A stretch of 16,682 nucleotides of DNA from Treponema sp. (lineage in GTDB: Bacteria > Spirochaetota > Spirochaetia > Treponematales > Treponemataceae): positions 1 to 16,682 of the forward strand of contig DLYJ01000136.1 in NCBI GenBank assembly GCA_003447785.1. The letters run 5' to 3'. Both the position numbers and the translations under genes were made by a program. The notes beneath the pieces were generated by a model, which searched no databases, was not told where the DNA came from, and saw nothing but the letters and a program-made list of their open reading frames with translations. Below, one piece after another: positions 1 to 6,819 of the stretch. How positions within the stretch are numbered: the stretch's first letter is position 1; every line of letters begins with the position of its first letter.

Positions 1-1182
1 CGCATTGAATCCGTGCTCCGTTTTGAACGCAAGTGGCTTTTACGCGGCCCCTGTGCCCGGGGAACAAAAATCAAAGCCCGCATTGACCGCGACATGCAGC
101 TTATCAACCGGGTCAAGTTTGAAGAGGACAAGGGCTTTACCCTGCAGGTTGCAGGACGCCGCCTGGGAGGCAAAATCCTCGAACTCCACGGAATCGGAAA
201 GAATTTCGAAAAGTCCCTGGCAGAAAAGCGCAGTTCAACAAGGGCTGACGGAAAGGCAGAGCACCCGGTTATCAGAAACTTTTCCTACAAGTTTACAAAG
301 GGTGAGAGAATCGGCATTTTTGGTTCAAACGGAGCCGGAAAGTCAACGCTCTTAAATATCATAACGGGCACGATTGAGCCTGATACGGGCTCGATTGATG
401 TGGGCGTTAATACGGTTTTCGGCTACTACCAGCAGAACCCGGTCTTTAAGGACAAAAGTCTCACCGTTCTTGAGTATATTAAGGAAGCCGCAGAATATAT
501 TCAAATGAATGACGGGCGACAGTTAAGTGCTGCCCAGTTTTTAAATGAATTCGGCTTTGAAGGAAAAATTCAACATTCAATGCTTTCTACATTAAGCGGC
601 GGCGAACTTAAAAGGGTTTTTCTCGTAAGGCTTTTGATTTCAAATCCAAACTTTCTTATTCTGGACGAACCTACCAACGATTTTGATATTTTTACGCTCA
701 ACATCCTGGAAGACTTTCTGCTTGGATATCAGGGCTGTCTTTTAATCGTAAGCCACGACCGCTATTTTATGGACAAGATTGCCGACACACTTTTTGTAAT
801 GGAAGACGACGGTGCAATCAGCGGCTTTGTGGGAAAATGCAGCGAGTACATAGATTATCTTGAAGAACAAAACAAGAAAGGGATAGGGAGCGACGGCAGA
901 GCCGATTCTCTCCCTACCACTTCGCCCGGGGACTCTGCCCCCAAACCCCCGGCCGGCAAAACACCGGCTCCAAAGAAAAAGCGTTCCTTCAAGGAACAGC
1001 GTGAGTTTGAAGAACTTGAAGCCCTGATTCTTGAACTTGAAGAAAAAAAGCCTGAACTTGAGGCTGAAATGTCAGGAAGTGACTTTGCAAAAATTCAGGC
1101 CGCTTCCACACAGTACGCAGAACTTACAGCAAAGCTGGATAAGGCCTACGGGCGCTGGAGCGAACTTGCCGAACTGGGCTAA
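1..1182 (+). CDS. uup: ABC-F family ATPase, Uup type (5' end outside the window)
   Basis: The reading frame is open from base 1, so the first ABC domain lies upstream; the GTG at 13 is not a real start. The first in-window residues (Leu-Leu-Arg-Gly-Pro-x-Ala-Arg, then Lys-x-Lys-Ala-Arg-Ile) match the inter-domain linker of Uup proteins. The second ABC domain is complete: Walker A GSNGAGKST at in-window residues 108-116, signature LSGGE at 198-202, Walker B ending in Asp222-Glu223, and H-loop His252. A basic, Glu-rich C-terminal segment (about 320-393) is a predicted coiled coil like the DNA-binding tail of Uup. ABC-F proteins are soluble ATPases acting on ribosomes; Uup has also been linked to branched DNA intermediates. 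The linker before the coiled coil is Pro/Ser/Gly-rich and encoded by unusually GC-rich, palindromic DNA (about 880-970). Confidence 0.9.
   Translation, partial: RIESVLRFERKWLLRGPCARGTKIKARIDRDMQLINRVKFEEDKGFTLQVAGRRLGGKILELHGIGKNFEKSLAEKRSSTRADGKAEHPVIRNFSYKFTKGERIGIFGSNGAGKSTLLNIITGTIEPDTGSIDVGVNTVFGYYQQNPVFKDKSLTVLEYIKEAAEYIQMNDGRQLSAAQFLNEFGFEGKIQHSMLSTLSGGELKRVFLVRLLISNPNFLILDEPTNDFDIFTLNILEDFLLGYQGCLLIVSHDRYFMDKIADTLFVMEDDGAISGFVGKCSEYIDYLEEQNKKGIGSDGRADSLPTTSPGDSAPKPPAGKTPAPKKKRSFKEQREFEELEALILELEEKKPELEAEMSGSDFAKIQAASTQYAELTAKLDKAYGRWSELAELG
880..970. repeat. GC-rich palindromic segment inside the uup frame
   Basis: Three hairpins lie end to end. The first has outer arms 884-890 and 910-916 (7 bp) around an inner CGGC/GCCG pair at 894-897 and 901-904. 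The second pairs GGGG 928-931 with CCCC 938-941. The third pairs GCCGG 952-956 with CCGGC 964-968. The segment stays in frame and encodes a low-complexity Gly/Ser/Pro linker between the ABC domain and the coiled coil. Its composition differs sharply from the A/T-richer coding DNA on both sides. It resembles an interspersed palindromic element inserted in frame; that origin is an inference. Confidence 0.45.
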
Positions 1183-1225
1183 TTCTGGTGACCAAAAAGC
1201 TTAAAAGTGCTAGTATCAGGATACT

Positions 1226-1630
1226 ATGAAAATTATTACAGAATTAAAAGTAAGACCATACGAATGTGATTCTTACAGCCACGTAAACAATGCCGTTTAT
1301 CTCAACTATCTTGAACTTGCACGAATGGACTTTTTACAGAAGACTGGTTTTGATTATGAAGGCTGCACAAAGGCAGGATACAGCCTCTACGTTACTCACG
1401 TTGATATTTACTACAAATTCTCTGCATACATGAACGAAACACTCAAAATCGAGTCGTACCCGACAAAGATGGGGGCAGTTTCAGGCACATTCCATCAGAT
1501 TATTACAAAAGCTGACGGCACAGTCTGTGCAGAAGCAGATGTTTCCTGGGCAAGCGTAAACGCACAGGGACGTCCTTCAAAAATGCCTGCCCAGTTTATT
1601 GTAGACGGACTCAAGCCGGAAACAAACTAG
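1226..1630 (+). CDS. Acyl-CoA thioesterase, 4HBT/YbgC-like hotdog-fold protein
   Basis: A 134-residue protein, the usual length for a single hotdog-fold thioesterase of the YbgC/FcbC group, which hydrolyse acyl-CoA thioesters in the cytoplasm. The N-terminal motif Tyr-Glu-Cys-Asp15-Ser-Tyr-Ser-His19-Val-Asn-Asn, followed by Tyr-Leu-Asn-Tyr-Leu-Glu-Leu-Ala-Arg, matches the family active-site helix, with Asp15 in the place of the catalytic acid. A modest AGG ribosome-binding site lies 5 nt before the ATG. The gene starts 43 bp after the Uup-type gene on the same strand, so the two may be cotranscribed. Substrate cannot be read from sequence. The fold assignment is strong, the acyl-CoA role is by family. 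Confidence 0.85.
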   Translation: MKIITELKVRPYECDSYSHVNNAVYLNYLELARMDFLQKTGFDYEGCTKAGYSLYVTHVDIYYKFSAYMNETLKIESYPTKMGAVSGTFHQIITKADGTVCAEADVSWASVNAQGRPSKMPAQFIVDGLKPETN

Positions 1631-1661
1631 CCGTCACGGCCACGTATCCGGCTCCGTCTCC

Positions 1662-1677
1662 AGTCCAAAGGACTTTC
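1662..1677. terminator. Weak hairpin between convergent genes
   Basis: A 5-bp perfect stem (AGTCC 1662-1666, GGACT 1670-1674) with a three-base loop and a short T run. It sits between the thioesterase and SIMPL genes, which converge. It is too weak to be called an intrinsic terminator with confidence. Confidence 0.2.
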
Positions 1678-1687
1678 AGAATGGAAC

Positions 1688-2380
1688 CTAGTCTTTTAAA
1701 GAATAAACTACGGTTGTTACAACGCGTACGTTTTTCTTCTCTTCAAGACCGGCTGCCGCATTATCAATGCTGAACAGCCCCTGACTTGCGCTTTTAATCT
1801 TTCCGACCTTGCTGCCGCTGTCCCGGGCAAACTGCTCTGCGGCAAGGCGCGCATTCTGTGTTGCAAGGGCAATCATTTCAGGTTTAATTTCATTCAACCG
1901 GGTAAATTCGTAAACTACCCTGCTGTCATATTCACTTGTTACGGAAACACCGCTGCCTGCGAGGCTCAAAGTGTCGTCCGACGCTTCCTTTACTGCAGCC
2001 ACCTTGTTTGAACGGATCAATATCGACTGTTTTGCGATATATGTGTAAGTACGGCGTCCGCCGTCAGACCATGTGTTCATTGTTGCGTCGTTAACTTCCG
2101 GCGACATTACCGTGTAATCAGATTTTTCAAGACCGTGCTGTTCAAGAAATTTTGCTACAATTTCAGTCTGGTGCAAAACGTTGCGCCTCAAAATCTGAAG
2201 GTCGTTGTCGCCCACAGAGAAAGTAAGTTTCCATACGGCAAGGTCAGCGTCAACTTCACGTTCGGCAAGTCCCCGTACACTTACTGTACGTTCTGAAGGC
2301 ATGATTTTGACCATACCAACTGCAAGAATAATACAGCCCACAACAAATGCGGCGCATGCAAGCAAAACTGTTTTTTTCAT
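1688..2380 (-). CDS. SIMPL (DUF541) domain protein with N-terminal membrane anchor
   Basis: Residues about 3-25 form one hydrophobic segment after a Lys-Lys pair, so the protein is probably anchored in the inner membrane with the rest in the periplasm. A Cys lies inside this segment, but the hydrophobic stretch continues past it, so a lipobox is unlikely. The remainder fits the SIMPL/DUF541 family: a Val-x-Val-Arg-Gly-x-Ala-Glu-x-Glu-Val start followed by the alternating strand/helix pattern, including Glu-Gln-His-Gly-Leu near the middle. Molecular function of the family is poorly defined; some members are outer-surface or stress-related. Two adjacent ATGs exist (2383 and 2380). AGGAGG ends only 1 nt before the first and 4 nt before the second, so I chose 2380. 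It follows rpsU with the rpsU terminator immediately upstream of the ribosome-binding site. Confidence 0.8.
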   Translation of the reverse strand: MKKTVLLACAAFVVGCIILAVGMVKIMPSERTVSVRGLAEREVDADLAVWKLTFSVGDNDLQILRRNVLHQTEIVAKFLEQHGLEKSDYTVMSPEVNDATMNTWSDGGRRTYTYIAKQSILIRSNKVAAVKEASDDTLSLAGSGVSVTSEYDSRVVYEFTRLNEIKPEMIALATQNARLAAEQFARDSGSKVGKIKSASQGLFSIDNAAAGLEEKKNVRVVTTVVYSLKD

Positions 2381-2393
2381 CATTCCTCCTTAT

Positions 2394-2422
2394 AAAACAA
2401 AACCCTCCGCATCAGCGAAGGG
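2394..2422 (-). terminator. Intrinsic terminator after rpsU
   Basis: On the minus strand an 8-bp stem with one mismatch (2422-2415 with 2410-2403) and a four-base loop is followed by TTTTGTTTT. The plus strand also has a run of six T after the hairpin (2425-2430), so it may work both ways. It lies 3' of rpsU and ends directly at the Shine-Dalgarno of the SIMPL gene, leaving no room for a promoter between them. Confidence 0.65.
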
Positions 2423-2439
2423 CGTTTTTTACCAAAGAA

Positions 2440-2646
2440 CTAGTAATCTTTACGATCAGACTTGCGTCTTTTGTTAAGAAGTTTGCGTTCCAAAGTAGTT
2501 TTTTTCTGGTGATTTGTAGCAGAAGGTTTTACATAGTATTCACGCTTTTTGTATTCGCGTACGATACCTTCTTTTTCAACCATGCGTTTAAAGCGTTTGA
2601 TTGCTTTTTCAAGATTCTCTGAATCATCTACAACGATAGTTGCCAT
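2440..2646 (-). CDS. rpsU: 30S ribosomal protein S21
   Basis: A 68-residue, highly basic protein with the S21 pattern: Glu-x-[10 protein letters not shown] near the start, [13 protein letters not shown] in the middle, and an Arg/Lys-rich tail. S21 binds the small subunit near the anti-Shine-Dalgarno end of 16S rRNA and helps initiation. The start ATG is preceded by a full-strength AAAGGAGGTGA 7 nt upstream. It has its own promoter about 45 bp upstream and an intrinsic terminator after it, so it is mainly monocistronic, with the SIMPL gene reachable by read-through. Confidence 0.97.
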   Translation of the reverse strand: MATIVVDDSENLEKAIKRFKRMVEKEGIVREYKKREYYVKPSATNHQKKTTLERKLLNKRRKSDRKDY

Positions 2647-2690
2647 GCCTAATTCACCTCCTTTCTTCGGAAATACCGATAAGTTGTTAT

Positions 2691-2719
2691 AATATATAGA
2701 ATTTGCAAAATGAATTCAA
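2691..2719 (-). promoter_or_regulatory. Putative sigma-70-type promoter of rpsU
   Basis: Minus strand TTGAAT (2719-2714), 17-nt spacer, TATATT (2696-2691), in an A/T-rich stretch. This gives a leader of about 38 nt before the rpsU ATG, including the strong Shine-Dalgarno. Confidence 0.5.
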
Positions 2720-2735
2720 GAGCCATTCCCTTCTT

Positions 2736-3146
2736 TTAGCCCAGATTCTTCATTATTGTAAGCACATTGCTGCCGTCGGCCCGTTGGTATTCAATTGAAT
2801 TTGTATATTTTTTTGCCAGATAAATGCCTAAGCCCCCAACCGGTCTTCTCTCAAACCTGTCATGAACATCAATTTCTTTTCCGGCAAGGGGGTTAAATTC
2901 AATTCCCTGATCCTTAAATTGAATAATTACCTGACCTGAATCTCCGCTCAATTTACATTCAACCTGAACCATGCCCATAGATTCCGGATATGCGTAATTT
3001 ACGATATTTACAAAAAGTTCTTCCACTACCAGGTCAATCTGAATCTGCTGCTGTTCCGTGCACGGAGAATTCTGGATAATCTGATGAACAAAACCGTTCA
3101 GAGTATCAAGGCTTTCCAGTTTCGACTCAAGTTCAATCTGTGCCAT
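2736..3146 (-). CDS. RsbW-like serine kinase / anti-sigma factor (GHKL ATPase)
   Basis: A 136-residue single-domain GHKL ATPase of the RsbW/SpoIIAB type. The N box is Val-Glu-Glu43-Leu-Phe-Val-Asn47-Ile-Val-Asn-Tyr-Ala-Tyr, the G1 box is Asp79-Gln-Gly81, and the G2 region is Gly-Gly-Leu-Gly-Ile-Tyr-Leu-Ala at 104-111. Such proteins phosphorylate a STAS antagonist on Ser and sequester a sigma factor or another target. I chose the ATG at 3146 because GGAGGA lies 5 nt upstream of it; the upstream in-frame ATG at 3158 overlaps that Shine-Dalgarno. It is the last gene of the STAS-to-kinase run, 46 bp after the Nudix gene. No sigma factor gene is adjacent, so its target is unknown. I see no clear terminator after it. 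Confidence 0.85.
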   Translation of the reverse strand: MAQIELESKLESLDTLNGFVHQIIQNSPCTEQQQIQIDLVVEELFVNIVNYAYPESMGMVQVECKLSGDSGQVIIQFKDQGIEFNPLAGKEIDVHDRFERRPVGGLGIYLAKKYTNSIEYQRADGSNVLTIMKNLG

Positions 3147-3192
3147 ACAATCCTCCATAAAAAATTCCCGTCAGAGCCCTGCCCCGGACAAC

Positions 3193-3753
3193 TTATTTTC
3201 TGCTCCAGAGCGCGCAGTAGGCCTGGGTGCGTGCCGCAAAACGGGCCACGTTAAGCAAAGCCCGGATTTCTGCCTTTGTGTACCAGTCTGCTTCAATTTC
3301 TTCCATGTCGCTGTCACTGGGCAGAATTTCTCCGCTTGCAGTTCCAACGATACAGATATTTTTTTCGTTTGCAAAGCCTACTGCCGAGTAACTTTCCTTC
3401 CAGACCTGATCCACATGGTCCAGGTGCAGGCCGGTTTCTTCCCGCAGTTCGCGCACTGCGGCCGTGGCAGAGTTTTCTCCTTCGTCTATGAGCCCTGCCG
3501 GAAAATTATACACCCATTCCCCCGTTGCCATACGAAACTCACGGTTCAACAGAATCTTCTGCCCCGTCACGTCGTGAATTATCATAACGACTGCATCCAC
3601 ACGGCTGTTGTGCAGCTGCTCAAAGGTCGTGATGTTTTTGTCCCGGCTGATCATTTCGTAAGTTTTTGAACGGCCGGCTTCGGTTTCGTAATCTATATTG
3701 TAACGTGTAATGAACTTACCTTCATGAATCTTTTTAATTGATTTGAATTTCAT
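3193..3753 (-). CDS. Nudix hydrolase, ADP-ribose pyrophosphatase-like
   Basis: A 186-residue protein with a perfect Nudix box, GX5EX7REUXEEXGU, at residues 87-109 (Arg101-Glu102-Leu, Glu105-Glu106, Gly108). The Phe-Pro-Ala-Gly just before the box and the overall length fit the ADP-ribose/sugar-nucleotide pyrophosphatase group, which cleaves nucleoside diphosphates linked to another group using Mg2+. The exact substrate is not determined by sequence. A clear AGGAAGG ribosome-binding site precedes the ATG, overlapping the end of the hydrolase gene upstream, and only 14 bp separate the two genes, so cotranscription is very likely. It sits between a C-N hydrolase and the RsbW-like kinase, suggesting nucleotide chemistry tied to the signalling operon (inference). 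Confidence 0.88.
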   Translation of the reverse strand: MKFKSIKKIHEGKFITRYNIDYETEAGRSKTYEMISRDKNITTFEQLHNSRVDAVVMIIHDVTGQKILLNREFRMATGEWVYNFPAGLIDEGENSATAAVRELREETGLHLDHVDQVWKESYSAVGFANEKNICIVGTASGEILPSDSDMEEIEADWYTKAEIRALLNVARFAARTQAYCALWSRK

Positions 3754-3767
3754 TTTTCCTTCCTTTC

Positions 3768-5159
3768 CTAAACACTCTCAATCGTCTCGTAAAAAATACA
3801 GTCGTGCCCACACTTTCCGTCAAATGCGGTCGGACAAATCGGCATTTTTCTGAGCTGTTGTCCCTCATCATCAAAACGGGAAATTCTCTTTCTCACATAA
3901 CCCACGTATTCAAAATTGGACTTTTTATTGCTTTCCATCGCAGCGCATGTGTTAATCCAGACAACGTTGCAGTCGTCGTGGGCACACAGATCAAAGGAGC
4001 GCAAAAAGTCATAGGAGCCCGTAGAAAAGGACGGAACAATTATCAGGGTCAGCTTAAAACACCTCATGAGCTGTTCCATATAACGGGTTGTCAGAAAGTC
4101 CTTGCAGATTAAAATTGCAATCCGGCCTATGCCTTCGTAGTGAAAGATATTTACCACACGGCTGGGCACGATTCCTTCCAGGTAGCCGTGGCCGCCCGAC
4201 TCCGCACGGAACGGATTCTGCTTGGCCTGTCTGCACAAAAGATTTCCGTTCTTATCAAGAATTGTTACCGTGTTACGCCGTTTTTCCCAAAATGAGGGCA
4301 GAATTATCATCGAAGGAATTTTTGCGGCAAGTTCTGCGTCATCCTTTTTCAGTCCTTCAATCTTCCCCTGAACAAAATCGGTCATTTCGGGGTTGCCCAA
4401 CATTTCCGGAAAGACGATTATGTCGCATTCATTTTTTGCACTGTCCAGAATTTTATTCCAGATGAGTTCGTTGTCCCCACTGTAATTTTTTTCAGGGTAA
4501 TCAATCTTAAAGTATTGAACTTTATCCTCGCTGAATGCATGAATGTCAAAATTGCGTTCAAGGCGGAGGGGAGATGCTGCAATCTTTAATGAACGGCTGG
4601 AAATAAAGTTCGGGAAGAGAGTTTGCGGCAAATAATAGTGGCGGTCAATCAGCTCCCCGAGAATTGAGTTTTCCATCAGCAGAAAGTTGAACAGAAAATT
4701 GTCCAGGCGGTTGTAACAATGGGAGAGGCGTCTTTTTCTCTCCCACCAGCATGAGCAGCGGGGCAAAAGACCGATTTGCGTTATTTCGCGGTTTGTATTC
4801 AGCACGACGGAAAAGTCTTCCTTTTGAAATTCCAGGGTCTTCTGCTTGAGTTCGTTTTCCAGCGCTTCATCCAGAATCTGAGTTACGCCCATAATTCCAA
4901 AAAAGTCTGACTTTTCCTTTAATTCTTCTATCAGCGTTAATAAGGTTGTATAAAAAAGCTCATTGCATTCCCTGTCGGCCAGTGTGTGGGTTACCCCGCC
5001 ATCCGACCGGAACAGAACCGGCAATTTAGAGCGGACAAGGTTTTCTACCCGTGTTTTTTCGGAAGACGCAACACAACTGTACTGCACAAAAAAATCCTCA
5101 GTGCATGAATGGATGATGTATGAGCAGAGTTCGGCAATTATGTTGTACAGAGCTTCCAT
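3768..5159 (-). CDS. Carbon-nitrogen hydrolase (nitrilase superfamily) with unassigned N-terminal domain
   Basis: The C-terminal half (about 190-440) has the Glu-Lys-Cys triad of the nitrilase superfamily: Glu252 in Ile-Val-Phe-Pro-Glu-Met, Lys313 in Arg-Gln-Ala-Lys-Gln-Asn-Pro-Phe, and Cys352 in Ile-Leu-Ile-Cys-Lys-Asp-Phe. These enzymes cleave nitriles, amides or carbamoyl groups in the cytoplasm. Residues 1-190 match nothing I recognise: mostly helical by composition, with no signal peptide. The protein is unusually Cys-rich (17 Cys), with Cys442, Cys450, His452 and Cys454 near the C terminus as a possible metal site. At 463 residues it is much longer than a plain 270-300-residue amidase. 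Shine-Dalgarno AAGGAAG lies 7 nt before the ATG, overlapping the phosphatase stop codon; the gap is 4 bp, so the genes are coupled. The substrate is unknown. Confidence 0.75.
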   Translation of the reverse strand: MEALYNIIAELCSYIIHSCTEDFFVQYSCVASSEKTRVENLVRSKLPVLFRSDGGVTHTLADRECNELFYTTLLTLIEELKEKSDFFGIMGVTQILDEALENELKQKTLEFQKEDFSVVLNTNREITQIGLLPRCSCWWERKRRLSHCYNRLDNFLFNFLLMENSILGELIDRHYYLPQTLFPNFISSRSLKIAASPLRLERNFDIHAFSEDKVQYFKIDYPEKNYSGDNELIWNKILDSAKNECDIIVFPEMLGNPEMTDFVQGKIEGLKKDDAELAAKIPSMIILPSFWEKRRNTVTILDKNGNLLCRQAKQNPFRAESGGHGYLEGIVPSRVVNIFHYEGIGRIAILICKDFLTTRYMEQLMRCFKLTLIIVPSFSTGSYDFLRSFDLCAHDDCNVVWINTCAAMESNKKSNFEYVGYVRKRISRFDDEGQQLRKMPICPTAFDGKCGHDCIFYETIESV

Positions 5160-5163
5160 CGCG

Positions 5164-6798
5164 CTACTTCCTTATAAATTCCAGCATGGTGATGTCATCA
5201 AACTGATCGGCTCCGTTAACAAATCTGTCGATTTGAGAGCGTACAAATTCAATTGTTTCTGGAGCGTCCATGTTCAGGGTCTGATTGATTGCTTCAAGAA
5301 GGCGCTCTTCGCCAAAAAGTTCGTTTTCATCGGAAGTTGCTTCCGTTACGCCGTCTGTGTAAATAAAAAGTCTGTCACCCTTTTCCAGTTTGATTTTATG
5401 TTCGGTGTAGGAAATATCTTCCATTGCCCCGAGAACAAGGTTAGTCTTATCCTTGAGGTAAACAAATCTGCCTTCGCGGCACAAAAGCGGGTACGGATGA
5501 CCTGCGTTTACGTAGGAAAGCTCGCCGGTGCTCAGGGTCAGAATGCCCAGCCAGCAGGTTACAAAAAGTCCTGAATCATTGCCCTTGCAGAGCTCGTTGT
5601 TTGTCGTGTTAAAGATTTCCGTAACGCTCATTTCCTGCTCAGTGTGAGAGTCGATGAGTGTTTTTGCAATTACCATGAACAGGGCCGCAGGAACACCCTT
5701 TCCGCTTACATCCCCCTGAACAAGCATCAGGTGGTCATCGTCAATCATCATGTAATCGTAAAGGTCACCGCCAACTTCTTTGGCAGGGCTCATTTTTGCA
5801 AAGAGGTCAAAATCCCCCCGCTCCGGAAAGGCCGGATAAGCTGTGGGAAGCATGTCGCTCTGGATTTTTGTTGCAACATTGAGCTCCGTCGTAATGCGTT
5901 CCTTTTCCCTGGTAACCGATGTGAGTTCAGTGATATAAGAATGAATGTCATTGCTCATTTTTTGAACTGATTTTGCAAGGCTTCCGATTTCGTCTTTATT
6001 TCTGATTTTTTTAAGTACGCCGGACAATTCACCGTTTTTTGCAAAATAATCAGTTTCTGAAGTAATTGTCCTTATGGGATGAATTACCATAGACCACAGG
6101 CTGATTCCGTAAAGAATAAAAAATCCTGCGGCCACAATCAGCGCAACGAGGCAAACCCGTCTCCAGTACACTTCCTGTAAAACAAGAACTTCATCGATAC
6201 TCTTGGTAACAGAAAGCATTGCGATAACATTGTTGAATTCATCACGGACAGGAATTGCAGAAATTACACGGCCTGTCAAACCGTTTTCAGTTTTGTTGAA
6301 TTCGTATTCGTGGTAGAGCCTTCCAAGATGCATCAGGCGCTTTATATTTACGATTGAATCCTTCTTTTTCTGAACCAGGGATTGTGACCAGCCCAGTTCG
6401 TATTCCATCTGGGTGCCGGCGGCCTTTTGGCTCATAACATGAATAATGTATTTTTGAGTTTCCCAGGTTACCGTGTCCGGAACCGTAAGGCTTATGCTTT
6501 CAAGATTTGCGATATTCAGCAGTTCAGTAAATTTATCCTTCAGCTGCCTGTAACGCTCGTCCTTGAGATGTGACTGTTCGTACTCCAGGACAGTTTTGCC
6601 GTCAAGATAGGACACTGCGATGTAGGCAAACTGGCTTGTCATTTTATTGTATTCATCCCTGAACACTTTTGAAAAATGCCTGTAGCCCATGTAAGTAATC
6701 AAAAAACACAGCAAAAATCCAAAACCGATGGCTGCTGTAAGAATCCTTGCTGCAAGCGGAGAAAAATAAGATGTACGTTTTTTTTCAGTTTCTTTCAT
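5164..6798 (-). CDS. Membrane PP2C-type (SpoIIE/RsbU) serine phosphatase with HAMP domain
   Basis: A 544-residue sensor phosphatase. TM1 spans about 16-37, an extracytoplasmic domain about 38-214, TM2 about 215-237, HAMP about 238-292 (His240-Pro-Ile-Arg and Asp269-Glu-Ile-Gly), and a short coiled coil about 293-315. The SpoIIE-type PP2C domain then runs to the end. Its metal-binding acidic motifs are present: Gly-Gly-Asp345-Leu-Tyr-Asp, Gly-Asp363-Val-Ser-Gly-Lys-Gly, Tyr-Thr-Asp482-Gly-Val-Thr-Glu-Ala and Asp534-Asp535-Ile-Thr-Met. By family it dephosphorylates a phospho-STAS protein, activating it; the STAS gene is two genes upstream. The extracytoplasmic domain (about 177 residues) is a plausible ligand or protein sensor but has no family I can name. 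It follows the BMP lipoprotein gene by 21 bp. Confidence 0.92.
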   Translation of the reverse strand: MKETEKKRTSYFSPLAARILTAAIGFGFLLCFLITYMGYRHFSKVFRDEYNKMTSQFAYIAVSYLDGKTVLEYEQSHLKDERYRQLKDKFTELLNIANLESISLTVPDTVTWETQKYIIHVMSQKAAGTQMEYELGWSQSLVQKKKDSIVNIKRLMHLGRLYHEYEFNKTENGLTGRVISAIPVRDEFNNVIAMLSVTKSIDEVLVLQEVYWRRVCLVALIVAAGFFILYGISLWSMVIHPIRTITSETDYFAKNGELSGVLKKIRNKDEIGSLAKSVQKMSNDIHSYITELTSVTREKERITTELNVATKIQSDMLPTAYPAFPERGDFDLFAKMSPAKEVGGDLYDYMMIDDDHLMLVQGDVSGKGVPAALFMVIAKTLIDSHTEQEMSVTEIFNTTNNELCKGNDSGLFVTCWLGILTLSTGELSYVNAGHPYPLLCREGRFVYLKDKTNLVLGAMEDISYTEHKIKLEKGDRLFIYTDGVTEATSDENELFGEERLLEAINQTLNMDAPETIEFVRSQIDRFVNGADQFDDITMLEFIRK

Positions 6799-6819
6799 AT
6801 GCGCCTTTTATTTATGAAT

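Noticed and set aside
3147..3192. GC-rich stretch followed by six T between the Nudix and kinase genes, terminator-like at first sight
   Set aside because: The stem is only 3-4 bp with a bulge; not a credible intrinsic terminator, so the operon is taken as continuous.
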